DNA of 64,000 nucleotides. Source: Microbacterium oleivorans. GTDB lineage: Bacteria > Actinomycetota > Actinomycetes > Actinomycetales > Microbacteriaceae. Of the stretch, positions 1 to 7,340 are shown in pieces; the stretch's first letter is position 1; the number at the start of each line of letters is the position of its first letter. Location: positions 1,180,005-1,244,004 of the forward strand of contig NZ_LSTV01000001.1 in the NCBI RefSeq assembly GCF_001644225.1, read 5' to 3'. The notes under the pieces were generated by a model. It had not been told where the DNA came from and ran no database searches. It saw only the letters and a list, made by a program, of their open reading frames with translations. The position numbers and the translations under genes are program-made.

Positions 1-109
1 CATCGGGGCTCAGCGGGTTCGAGACCGCGACCTCCAGGCCGCCGACCACCCGGCTGACACCGGTCCCGCCGTCGTCGTTGATCGCCTCGGTCCGGTACCT
101 GGTGCTCAT
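1..109 (-). CDS. OsmC/Ohr-like protein, N-terminal fragment
   Basis: Only the first 36 codons are inside the window; the gene continues beyond base 1. The start ATG is at 107-109. The visible peptide begins MSTRYRTEAINDDGGTG and continues through VVGGLEVAVSNPLSP, the pattern of the first beta strands of OsmC/Ohr peroxide-reducing proteins (a Gly-rich turn followed by a strand and a PxxLGG-like region). The two reactive cysteines of that family would lie outside the window, so the call is an inference from a short fragment. It is divergent from metN with only 48 bases between the two starts, so the promoters overlap. Confidence 0.45.
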   Translation of the reverse strand, partial: MSTRYRTEAINDDGGTGVSRVVGGLEVAVSNPLSPD

Positions 110-117
110 GCCAGAAC

Positions 118-137
118 TATAATTGGACTTCATCCAA
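118..137 (+). promoter_or_regulatory. metN promoter -10 with overlapping small palindrome
   Basis: A consensus TATAAT lies at 118-123, 35 bases before the metN start. Its last base is the first base of an inverted repeat, TTGGA (123-127) and TCCAA (133-137) with a 5-base spacer. A repressor bound there would cover the -10 and the start of transcription. No good -35 is visible about 17 bases upstream, where the sequence is already inside the divergent OsmC-like gene. The leader is too short to hold a SAM riboswitch. Promoter assignment is by eye. Confidence 0.45.
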
Positions 138-157
138 CAACGTTCTGAGGTCCTTTC

Positions 158-901
158 GTGCTGCCTGCGCCCCCTGTCGAGCTCGCTCGCGCGGGTGTGG
201 AGTACCCCGGAGGCGTCCGCGGTCTCGCAGACGTGGACCTGACCGTCGCCGACCGCGAGATCCTCGGCGTCATCGGCGAGAGCGGCGCCGGGAAGAGCAC
301 CCTCCTCTCGGTGCTGACGGGTGAGGTCGCCGCCACCTCGGGCACGGTGAGCGTGCTCGGCCAGGATGTCGGACGGCTCGGTCGAACGGGGCTCCGCCGC
401 CTGCGGCGCGAGATCGGCGTCGTCTTCCAGGGCGTGCACCTCCTCGCGAATCGGACGGTGCGGCAGAACGTCGACGTCCCTCTCGCCCTCCGCCCCCGGA
501 GCGAGCGGTCAGCCCAGGCCGTCGACGATGCGCTGCGCTTCGTCGGGCTCGACCACCGGGCCGACGCGTATCCCGCCCAGCTGAGCGGTGGTCAGCGCCA
601 GCGCGTCGGCATCGCCCGCGCCCTCGTGACGCGCCCCCGGCTGCTGCTGTGCGACGAGCCCACCTCGGCGCTCGACGCGGCGACCGCCGGTGAGGTGCTC
701 GACCTCCTGCGCGACGCCCGCGACCGCTTCGGGACGACCGTCGTGATCGTCACCCACGATCTCGACGTCGTCCGCTCGATCTGCGACCGCGTCGCCCTGT
801 TCGACGACGGCCGGCTCGTCGAGATCCTCGCGGTCTCGCCGACCGTACGCGGCGAGCGCGAGACGTACCTCGATCGCGCGCGACGGGAGCTCGGCGCATG
901 A
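158..901 (+). CDS. metN: Methionine ABC transporter ATP-binding protein MetN (short form)
   Basis: This is the ATPase of a MetNIQ-type importer that takes up methionine at the inner face of the membrane. Walker A (GESGAGKST) is at about residues 40-48, the Q-loop at 90-91, the LSGGQRQ signature near 142-148, Walker B (LLLCDEP) at 163-168 and the H-loop in VTHDLD. The GTG start is chosen because GAGG sits 7 bases upstream. At 247 residues it contains only the nucleotide-binding domain; typical MetN is about 330-345 residues with a C-terminal NIL/ACT domain that senses methionine. It overlaps metI by 4 bases (ATGA). Family assignment leans on the metI and metQ neighbours. Confidence 0.9.
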   Translation: MLPAPPVELARAGVEYPGGVRGLADVDLTVADREILGVIGESGAGKSTLLSVLTGEVAATSGTVSVLGQDVGRLGRTGLRRLRREIGVVFQGVHLLANRTVRQNVDVPLALRPRSERSAQAVDDALRFVGLDHRADAYPAQLSGGQRQRVGIARALVTRPRLLLCDEPTSALDAATAGEVLDLLRDARDRFGTTVVIVTHDLDVVRSICDRVALFDDGRLVEILAVSPTVRGERETYLDRARRELGA

Positions 902-1590
902 ACGACCCCCAGGATGTCCTCGCCTCGCTTGGAGCGTCGCTGGCCGAGCGCGGCGACGACCTCATCGAGGCCCTGGGCGAGACCGGCTACATGCTCGGCG
1001 TCTCGCTGGCGGCCGCCGTGGTGCTCGGCCTGCCCCTCGGCGCCGCCGTCTACCTCACGCGCCCCGGGGGCATCCGCCCGCAGCGGGTCGTGTGGACCGT
1101 CGCGAACGTCCTCATCAACGTCATCCGGTCCTTCCCGTTCCTGCTGCTGGTCGTGTTCCTCGTGCCGGCGACCCGGGCGATCTACGGCACCACCTTCGGC
1201 ACGCCCGCTGCGACCTTCTCCCTCTGCGTCGTCGCCGTCGCCGTCTACGGCCGCTTGGTCGAGCAGATCCTCCGCGAGGTGAGCCCCGGCATCCCCCGCG
1301 TCGCGCAGACCCTCGGGGCCACGGTGCCGCAGACCGTGTGGCGGTTCCTCCTGCCCGAAGCGCTGCCGGGTCTCGTGTACGCGCTGACCTCGGCGAGCAT
1401 CAGCCTGCTGTCCTACTCGACCGTCCTCGGCGTGGTCGGCGGCGGCGGGATCGGAGACTTCGCTCTGCGGTACGGCTACCAGGAGTACGACGACGCGCTC
1501 ATGTACTTCACGATCCTCGTCATCCTCGCCATCGTCCTCGTGATCCAAGCGGTCGGGCAGCGGATCTCGGTCCGCCTCGACCATCGCTGA
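898..1590 (+). CDS. metI: Methionine ABC transporter permease MetI
   Basis: This 230-residue membrane protein is the permease partner of MetN. Hydrophobic segments recur across the protein, consistent with the five-helix MetI fold. The cytoplasmic coupling loop (EAA-like motif) is visible around residues 125-160, where the reading runs through QTLGATVPQTVWRF and LLPEALPG. The start overlaps the metN stop (ATGA), implying translational coupling. The MetI-type motif separates it from general amino-acid permeases. It acts as a homodimer in the cytoplasmic membrane and receives substrate from the lipoprotein encoded 45 bases downstream. Confidence 0.92.
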   Translation: MNDPQDVLASLGASLAERGDDLIEALGETGYMLGVSLAAAVVLGLPLGAAVYLTRPGGIRPQRVVWTVANVLINVIRSFPFLLLVVFLVPATRAIYGTTFGTPAATFSLCVVAVAVYGRLVEQILREVSPGIPRVAQTLGATVPQTVWRFLLPEALPGLVYALTSASISLLSYSTVLGVVGGGGIGDFALRYGYQEYDDALMYFTILVILAIVLVIQAVGQRISVRLDHR

Positions 1591-1635
1591 GCGTCCGCCA
1601 CCACCGGCATCCACCCCCATCCCACAAGGAGCACC

Positions 1636-2445
1636 ATGTCCCCGCGCCGCCTCACCCTCGCCGCCGCCCTCACGGCCGCCGCCGTCGCCTTGCTGGCCGG
1701 CTGCGCCTCGCCTGCCGCACCGGGCGGTGAGCAGGTGCAGACGCTGCGGGTCGGCGCCGTCACCTCCCCCATGACCGACATCGTCGAGGCCGCCGCCGAC
1801 GAGATCGAGGACGGGTACGCCATCGAGCTCGTCGAGGTCGCCGACTACGTCACGATCAACAAGATGCTCGCCGCCGGCGACATCGACGCGAACTTCTCGC
1901 AGCACGAGCCCTACATGCAGGAGTTCAACGCCGCGAACGACGCGTCGCTGACAGCGGTCCAGCCGATCTACAACTTCACGATCGCGTTCTACTCGAAGAC
2001 GATCGACGACATCGCGGACCTGCCCCAGGGGGCGACCGTCGCGATCCCGAACGACGCCTCCAACACCGGCCGTGCGCTGAAGATGCTCGCCGACGCGAAG
2101 ATCATCACCCTCGCCGAGGGGGTCGACCCGTACGAGGCGACCGTGGACGACATCGCCGAGAACCCGAAGGACCTGCAGTTCCTCGAGCTCCAGATCAACC
2201 AGCTCAACACGGCGTACGACGAGGCCGACCTGGTCTTCCAGTGGCCGTCCCACATCGCGGCCCTCGGCCTCACCCCGCAGGACGACGGGCTGCTGACCGA
2301 GCTCGACGACCGCTTCGCCCTGCAGCTGGTCGTCCCCGAGGAGGACGCGGATGCCGCCTCCACCGAGGCGCTCATCGACGCATTCACGAGCGACCCGGTG
2401 CGCGAGATCATCGACGGCAACGCGACGATCGAGGCCGCGTTCTGA
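1636..2445 (+). CDS. metQ: Methionine-binding lipoprotein MetQ (NlpA family)
   Basis: This 269-residue protein is the extracellular substrate-binding component of the importer. It has a lipoprotein signal: Arg-rich start, hydrophobic stretch and lipobox LLAGC with the modified cysteine at residue 23. The mature part has NlpA-family hallmarks such as YVTINKMLAAGDIDANFSQH, the TVAIPNDASNTGRAL segment and QINQLNTAYDEADLVFQ. An AAGGAG ribosome site precedes the ATG. It is the last gene of metNIQ; 46 bases past its stop begins the first hairpin repeat, which may end transcription. Substrate could be L- or D-methionine; the sequence does not decide. Confidence 0.92.
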   Translation: MSPRRLTLAAALTAAAVALLAGCASPAAPGGEQVQTLRVGAVTSPMTDIVEAAADEIEDGYAIELVEVADYVTINKMLAAGDIDANFSQHEPYMQEFNAANDASLTAVQPIYNFTIAFYSKTIDDIADLPQGATVAIPNDASNTGRALKMLADAKIITLAEGVDPYEATVDDIAENPKDLQFLELQINQLNTAYDEADLVFQWPSHIAALGLTPQDDGLLTELDDRFALQLVVPEEDADAASTEALIDAFTSDPVREIIDGNATIEAAF

Positions 2446-2491
2446 CCCGCTGACGCCGGCCGCGGCGCGTGCGGCGCGCCGCTGTGCGGAG

Positions 2492-2574
2492 GTTCGCGAG
2501 GAGATGACGCGTCCTGAGGGGCGGATCCCGGCATCCGCTCCTCGATAACCTCCATCTCCTCGCGAAGCGTCACC
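2492..2574. repeat. 83-bp hairpin repeat, copy A
   Basis: This 83-base unit matches copy B at 3518-3600 at 79 of 83 positions in the same orientation. Its ends form a perfect 14-bp inverted repeat, TTCGCGAGGAGATG at 2493-2506 against CATCTCCTCGCGAA at 2553-2566. Inner arms around GGCGGAT and ATCCGC can pair too, leaving a small CCCGGC loop. It sits between metQ and the 3' end of the DUF559 gene, 7 bases from that gene's stop. It may work as a bidirectional terminator, but the near-identical second copy suggests a mobile or homogenised element. Confidence 0.92.
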
Positions 2575-2581
2575 GACAGCG

Positions 2582-3421
2582 TCAGCGTGACCGCTCGGCG
2601 AGGTGCAACCCCTGCGCCACCGCGCGCGCGACGGCGTCCTGCACGACGTGCCAGCGATGCACGACCTGCACGTACCCGACGCGGATCACGTGGTACCCGA
2701 GGAGCATCAGTTCGGCGTCGTGGGCGTTGTCCCTGTCGCGCTGCGCGCCGACGTGGGTGCCGCCGTCGATCTGCAGGACGAGGCGATCGCCCAACAGGAA
2801 TTCCACGCGATGTCCGGCGATCCAGGCCTGCGGCACGATGGGCACCCGCAGCCACGCGAGCCGCGGCGGGATGAAGGACTCGAGGCCCGAACCGGCGAAG
2901 GGTGTCACCTGGGCCAGGACCTCGCGTGCCCGTCCGCGGAACGGCAGCCGATGGAGCGCGGGCAGCTGGACCAGTCCCCGCTCGATCGCGGACTCCCAGA
3001 TCGCGAGCGCCTCTTCGAACGGCAGACAGCCCGCGGTGAGCGCGAGGACGTTCTCAATCGGGTCGACGAGCGCGTCCGGTGCGCGCGGCACGATCGGCTC
3101 GGACCAGTGGACGACCGTGCCCGGTTCCTCGGTCCGGACGGATCCCGAATGAGCGGATGCCGCGACGTGCGCCCCCTTCGCGTGCAGCACCCACAGCCCC
3201 AGTCGCTGCGCCTGCGTGACGCACGAGAGGACGACCCCTGCAGCGGCCGCGGCGCGGAGCGCGGGGTCGCTCGACGGGAGGGCGACCCATCCTCGCCGCG
3301 GCCTCACGAGCTCCCCGGTGTCCACCGCCGTGCGCACCGCGCGCTCACTGAAGCCGAGTCGGCGCAACGCCGCCGCTCGGACGATCCCACCGCGCTGCCC
3401 CACCGCATCCGTCACCCTCAT
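2582..3421 (-). CDS. DUF559-domain protein with AbiEi-like N-terminus
   Basis: The start ATG at 3421 is chosen because the family-like region begins directly after it (279 residues); an earlier in-frame ATG at 3499 adds a low-complexity leader. The N-terminus (GGIVRAAALRRLGFSERAVRTAV, split across two helices) resembles the winged helix of AbiEi-type antitoxins. The C-terminus, from about residue 195, resembles the Vsr/DUF559 PD-(D/E)xK nuclease fold: a conserved Glu in GLESF, then RVEFLLGDRLVLQIDG and a final strand GYHVIRV. Such proteins are common in Actinobacteria and have no settled function. The gene is bracketed by two copies of an 83-bp hairpin repeat. Nuclease activity is inferred, not shown. 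Confidence 0.78.
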   Translation of the reverse strand: MRVTDAVGQRGGIVRAAALRRLGFSERAVRTAVDTGELVRPRRGWVALPSSDPALRAAAAAGVVLSCVTQAQRLGLWVLHAKGAHVAASAHSGSVRTEEPGTVVHWSEPIVPRAPDALVDPIENVLALTAGCLPFEEALAIWESAIERGLVQLPALHRLPFRGRAREVLAQVTPFAGSGLESFIPPRLAWLRVPIVPQAWIAGHRVEFLLGDRLVLQIDGGTHVGAQRDRDNAHDAELMLLGYHVIRVGYVQVVHRWHVVQDAVARAVAQGLHLAERSR

Positions 3422-3517
3422 CCGCACAGCCTGCGGCCCTGACCGGCCGAGGAACCGGCACCGCCGGAACGGTGTGCACGGGCGCGGCCCGGTGGGCACC
3501 GGGGAGGAAGCGGCGGA

Positions 3518-3600
3518 GTTCGCGAGGAGATGACGCGTCCCGAGGGGCGGATTCCGGCATCCGCTCCTGGATAACCTCCATCTCCTCGCGACGCGTCACC
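3518..3600. repeat. 83-bp hairpin repeat, copy B
   Basis: This is the second copy of the unit at 2492-2574, in the same orientation and differing at four positions. The inverted ends are TTCGCGAGGAGAT(G) at 3519-3532 and CATCTCCTCGCGA at 3579-3591, one pair shorter than in copy A because A has become C at 3592. It lies 97 bases upstream of the DUF559 start and 92 bases before valS. The unit therefore brackets the DUF559 gene as a direct repeat spanning 2492-3600. Confidence 0.92.
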
Positions 3601-3692
3601 CGTCCGGCGGACGCCCCGGCGGTAGACTGGCGCGGCATCCACACTCAGGCACGCTCACACAGTGCCGCACATATCGCTCGAGGAGCCCCACC

Positions 3693-6269
3693 ATGACGAA
3701 CGCGCAGATTCCCGACAAGCCCGCCCTGGAAGGCCTCGAGCAGAAGTGGGATGCCGCGTGGTCCGACGCCGGCACGTACCTATTCGACCGCGACGCGGCC
3801 AAGGCGAAGGGACGCGCAGGCGTCTTCTCGATCGACACGCCTCCCCCGACGGCATCCGGCTCGCTCCACATCGGTCACGTGTTCAGCTACACCCACACCG
3901 ACGTGAAGGTGCGCTACGAGCGCATGCGCGGCAAGACCGTGTTCTACCCGATGGGCTGGGACGACAACGGCCTGCCGACCGAGCGCCGCGTGCAGAACTA
4001 CTACGGCGTGCGCTGCGACACGTCGCTCCCCTACGACCCCGACTTCACCCCGCCGTTCCGCGGTGACGCGAAGAGCCTGAAGCCGGCCGACCAGGTGCCG
4101 ATCAGCCGACGGAACTTCATCGAGCTCTGCGAGGAGCTGACGATCGAGGACGAGAAGCAGTTCGAGGACCTGTTCCGCAAGCTCGGCCTGTCGGTGGACT
4201 GGACGCAGACCTACCGCACCATCTCGGACGACACGATCCGCACGAGCCAGCTCGCCTTCCTCCGCAACCTGGAGCGCGGCGAGGCCTACCAGGCGATGGC
4301 GCCCACCCTCTGGGACATCGACTTCCGCTCCGCCATCGCGCAGGCCGAGCTCGAGGACCGCGACCAGCAGGCCTCGTACCACCGCGTCGCCTTCCACAAG
4401 TCCGACGGCTCGGGCGACATCCACATCGAGACGACCCGTCCCGAGCTGCTCCCCGCCTGCGTCGCACTCGTGGCCAATCCCGACGACGAGCGCTACCAGC
4501 CGTACTTCGGCTCGACCGTGCGCACCCCGCTGTTCGACGTCGAGGTGCCGGTCCTCCCCCACCCCCTCGCGGTGAAGGACAAGGGCACCGGCATCGCCAT
4601 GATCTGCACCTTCGGCGACGTGACCGACATCATCTGGTGGCGCGAGCTCGATCTGCCCAACCGCACGATCCTCGGCCGCGACGGCCGGATCATCGACGAG
4701 GCTCCCGACGTGCTCGTGACGGATGCCGCGAAGGCGGCCTACGCGGAACTCGCCGGCAAGACGGTGTTCAGCGCCAAGAAGCGCATCGTCGAGCTGCTCG
4801 AGGAGTCCGGCGAGCTGCTCGAGGTGTCGAAGCCGTTCACGCACCCCGTGAAGTTCTACGAGAAGGGCGACCGCCCCCTCGAAATCGTCTCGACCCGTCA
4901 GTGGTACCTCCGCAACGGCGCGCGCGACGCCGACCTGCGCGAAAAGCTCATCGAGATGGGGCGCAGCATGGGCTGGCACCCCGACTTCATGCGGGTGCGC
5001 TACGAGAACTGGACGAACGGTCTCACCGGCGACTGGCTCGTGTCGCGGCAGCGCTTCTTCGGTGTGCCGATCCCGGTCTGGTACGGCCTCGACGAGAACG
5101 GCGAGCGGGACTACGACCGCGTCCTCACGCCCGACGTGTCGCGCCTGCCCGTCGACCCCACCACCGACGTGCCCGACGGCTACACCGAGGACCAGCGCGG
5201 CGTGCCCGGCGGCTTCGACGCCGAGCGCGACATCTTCGACACCTGGGCGACGTCGTCCCTGACCCCGCAGCTCGCCGGCGGATGGCAGCGCGACGAGGAG
5301 CTGTGGAACCTCGTCGCCCCGTTCGACGTGCGCCCGCAGGGGCAGGACATCATCCGCACGTGGCTGTTCTCGACCATGGTCCGCTCGGTGCTCGAGGACG
5401 GCCGCGCGCCGTGGACGGATGCCGCCATCTCGGGCTTCATCGTCGACCCCGACCGCAAGAAGATGTCGAAGTCCAAGGGCAACGTCGTCACGCCGGCCGA
5501 CATCCTCGACGCGCACGGCACGGATGCGGTCCGCTACTGGGCGGCCTCGAGCCGTCTCGGCGCCGACGCCGCCTTCGACCCGCAGAATCCGACGCAGGTC
5601 AAGATCGGCCGCCGCCTGGCCATCAAGGTGCTGAACGCCGCGAAGTTCGTGCTGTCGTTCCCGGTCCCCGAGGACGCCCGCATCACGCACGCGCTCGACG
5701 CGTCGATGCTCGCGACCCTCGATCAGGTCGTCCGCGACGCGACGAAGGCGTTCGACGCCTTCGACCACGCCCGCGCGCTGGAAGTCACCGAGGCATTCTT
5801 CTGGACCTTCTGCGACGACTACCTCGAGCTCGTCAAGGAGCGCGCGTACAACCAGGCCGACGCCGGCCAGGCGTCGGCAGCGCTCGCGCTCCGCATGGCC
5901 CTGTCGACGCTCCTGCGTCTGCTCGCGCCGGTGCTCTCGTTCGCCGCGGAGGAGGCCTGGTCCTGGTTCGAGGAGGGGTCGGTGCACACCGCCCCGTGGC
6001 CCGAACCGCTCGGCATCGAGGGCGACCCGGCCGTGCTGCGGACGGTGGGCGAAGCGCTCATCAGCGTGCGCCGCGCGAAGACCGAGGCGAAGGCCTCGCA
6101 GAAGACGCCGGTCGCGTCGCTGACCATCACAGGACCGGATACCGCACTCGACGCCATCCGCTCGGCCGAGGGCGACCTGGCCGCCGTCGGACGCATCGCG
6201 GAGGTCTCGTACGCCTCCGGCGACACGGTGTCGGTCGGCGACATCGTCCTCACCCCGCAGGAGGCCTGA
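3693..6269 (+). CDS. valS: Valine--tRNA ligase
   Basis: This class I aminoacyl-tRNA synthetase charges tRNA-Val in the cytoplasm. The HIGH motif is at residues 59-62 within PPPTASGSLHIGHVFSY, and KMSKS is at 590-594. The editing (CP1) domain lies between them. The wording around HIGH and the following FYPMGWDDNGLPTERRVQ block resemble the archaeal/eukaryal-like ValRS subfamily rather than the usual bacterial one. The protein is 858 residues and ends soon after the anticodon-binding domain, without the long C-terminal coiled coil of the standard bacterial enzyme. The ATG follows a GAGGAG site. A small gene starts one base after its stop. Confidence 0.96.
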   Translation: MTNAQIPDKPALEGLEQKWDAAWSDAGTYLFDRDAAKAKGRAGVFSIDTPPPTASGSLHIGHVFSYTHTDVKVRYERMRGKTVFYPMGWDDNGLPTERRVQNYYGVRCDTSLPYDPDFTPPFRGDAKSLKPADQVPISRRNFIELCEELTIEDEKQFEDLFRKLGLSVDWTQTYRTISDDTIRTSQLAFLRNLERGEAYQAMAPTLWDIDFRSAIAQAELEDRDQQASYHRVAFHKSDGSGDIHIETTRPELLPACVALVANPDDERYQPYFGSTVRTPLFDVEVPVLPHPLAVKDKGTGIAMICTFGDVTDIIWWRELDLPNRTILGRDGRIIDEAPDVLVTDAAKAAYAELAGKTVFSAKKRIVELLEESGELLEVSKPFTHPVKFYEKGDRPLEIVSTRQWYLRNGARDADLREKLIEMGRSMGWHPDFMRVRYENWTNGLTGDWLVSRQRFFGVPIPVWYGLDENGERDYDRVLTPDVSRLPVDPTTDVPDGYTEDQRGVPGGFDAERDIFDTWATSSLTPQLAGGWQRDEELWNLVAPFDVRPQGQDIIRTWLFSTMVRSVLEDGRAPWTDAAISGFIVDPDRKKMSKSKGNVVTPADILDAHGTDAVRYWAASSRLGADAAFDPQNPTQVKIGRRLAIKVLNAAKFVLSFPVPEDARITHALDASMLATLDQVVRDATKAFDAFDHARALEVTEAFFWTFCDDYLELVKERAYNQADAGQASAALALRMALSTLLRLLAPVLSFAAEEAWSWFEEGSVHTAPWPEPLGIEGDPAVLRTVGEALISVRRAKTEAKASQKTPVASLTITGPDTALDAIRSAEGDLAAVGRIAEVSYASGDTVSVGDIVLTPQEA

Positions 6270-6270
6270 C

Positions 6271-6519
6271 ATGCAGCTCGGAACCCGTTGGACCAGCGGC
6301 GACCAGCCGCCGTCCGCCGTACCGGAGATCCTGCGAGACCAGATCGCGGCCGTCGACGCCACGATCGACCAGGATCCGCTCGGCCAGCCCCGCCCGCGAT
6401 GGACGCTGACCTGGCTCGAGGGACGCCCGGTCGCGGAGCTCGAGACAGGGGTCGTCGTGCGTGTGAACCGCGAGGGCGAGATCGTCGTCGGTCATCTCGA
6501 CGACGACGGCATGGCCTGA
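6271..6519 (+). CDS. Conserved small protein downstream of valS
   Basis: This 82-residue protein starts one base after the valS stop and must be co-transcribed and probably translationally coupled. It is soluble, with no membrane segment or cysteine. The middle reads PRPRWTLTWLEGRPVAELE followed by a V-rich strand (VVVRVNREGEIVVGHL), suggesting a small beta sheet. I do not recognise a characterised family. Codon use matches the neighbours, which supports a real gene. It ends 7 bases from the convergent gene, with both stop codons inside a small CTGA/TCAG palindrome. Confidence 0.75.
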   Translation: MQLGTRWTSGDQPPSAVPEILRDQIAAVDATIDQDPLGQPRPRWTLTWLEGRPVAELETGVVVRVNREGEIVVGHLDDDGMA

Positions 6520-6526
6520 CGGGGGC

Positions 6527-6742
6527 TCAGCCGCGCGGGTGACGCGCGAGGTGCGCGGCGACGTCGGCGCGGGTGCGCTCGACGTGCTCGTCGGCGGCTG
6601 ACTGCGTCAGTGCCTGCTCGGCGCGGCGCATCATCCGTGCGGCCACGACGCGCTGCACCGAGGCCGACGCCGCGAGCAGTGCCGCCTCGAGCCGGGTCGG
6701 ACGCGCGGCGACGTCCAGCACAGGAATGGTGATCGTGGTCAT
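6527..6742 (-). CDS. Small helical protein paired with ArsR-type regulator
   Basis: This 71-residue protein begins with ATG at 6740-6742, overlapping the regulator stop by 4 bases (ATGA). The sequence starts MTTITIPVLDVAARPTRLEA and continues with alanine- and arginine-rich, probably helical, sequence such as RVVAARMMRRAEQALTQ. There are no cysteines, membrane segments or known motifs. Tight coupling to the DNA-binding protein suggests a functional partner, for example a modulator, but this is inference. I do not recognise a family. Confidence 0.65.
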   Translation of the reverse strand: MTTITIPVLDVAARPTRLEAALLAASASVQRVVAARMMRRAEQALTQSAADEHVERTRADVAAHLARHPRG

Positions 6743-7338
6743 CGTCCGTCTCCGTCCTCGGGAAGCTGGAACACGTCCACCCGGATGGTGAACGGCAGTC
6801 GGTCGGGCTCTTCTTCGCGCCCGCGGGCACCGGCGACGGCCTCGTCGACGACGGCGGACAGACGCTCGATGAGCGCCATGGCGCCATCGCGCGTGAGGTG
6901 GATGTTCGCGGTGGAGATCATCGCGGCGTCGTCCTCCTTGTCGGGCGACGCGATGCCCTCGCTGACGTGACGCATCAACTGCTGGTGCCGGCGACCGAGG
7001 AACTCGTTCATGATGAGTTGCGTGGCCGACCGGATGGCCGGCGACGCGAGGGCCTCGGGGCTGTCGAAGGAGACCGACTTGTCCGCACGCTCCCACCACC
7101 GCTCCCGCGCCGAACCGCGGTCGGGGATCTCGCGAATGAGGTCCTGTTTGGCCAGCGCCCGCAGGTGGTAGCTCGTCGCCCCCGAGGACTCCCCCGTGCG
7201 CTCGGCGAGCGAACTCGCCGTCTGGGGGCCGTACTGCGACAGGATGTCGAAGAGCTGCACACGCAGCGGATGCGCGAGGGCGCGGAGGGCCCCGGCATCC
7301 AATTTGCGGTCTTCGCGCGCCCGTCGCTGTTCGGTCAT
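6739..7338 (-). CDS. ArsR-family winged-helix transcriptional regulator
   Basis: This 199-residue protein has an N-terminal ArsR-type winged helix at about residues 12-85: LDAGALRALAHPLRVQLFDIL, then GPQTASSLAERTGESSGATSYHLRAL (recognition helix SSGATSYHLRAL) and a wing ending RWWERAD. The C-terminal half resembles other actinobacterial helix-turn-helix proteins that lack metal-binding cysteines, so metal sensing is unlikely. The start MTEQRRAR is preferred over longer frames because those would run through the upstream operator array. A small gene overlaps its stop. It is divergent from an M3 peptidase, with five CTTTGCA motifs between the two genes, which are probably its own operators. Confidence 0.85.
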   Translation of the reverse strand: MTEQRRAREDRKLDAGALRALAHPLRVQLFDILSQYGPQTASSLAERTGESSGATSYHLRALAKQDLIREIPDRGSARERWWERADKSVSFDSPEALASPAIRSATQLIMNEFLGRRHQQLMRHVSEGIASPDKEDDAAMISTANIHLTRDGAMALIERLSAVVDEAVAGARGREEEPDRLPFTIRVDVFQLPEDGDGR

Positions 7339-7340
7339 GA

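Noticed and set aside
110-157. SAM or cobalamin riboswitch in front of metN
   Set aside because: Only 48 bases separate the divergent starts, too short for any known methionine-related riboswitch.
592-2253. Very long open frame on the minus strand across metNIQ
   Set aside because: It is the antisense shadow usual in 70% GC DNA: Arg-, Gly- and Val-rich low-complexity translation, no ribosome site, and three convincing genes on the other strand.
2470-2600. Repeat-encoded peptide similar in both 83-bp copies (REEMEVIEERMP-like on the minus strand)
   Set aside because: The shared peptide follows from shared DNA. Frames differ in what surrounds them, no start or ribosome site is present, and hairpin symmetry explains the conservation better.
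3601-3692. T-box leader upstream of valS
   Set aside because: The 92-base gap is too short for a T-box with antiterminator, and no T-box core sequence is visible.
3780-6362. Long open frame antisense to valS
   Set aside because: Translation is rich in Arg, Glu, Val and His without any domain, and it opposes a fully motif-supported gene.
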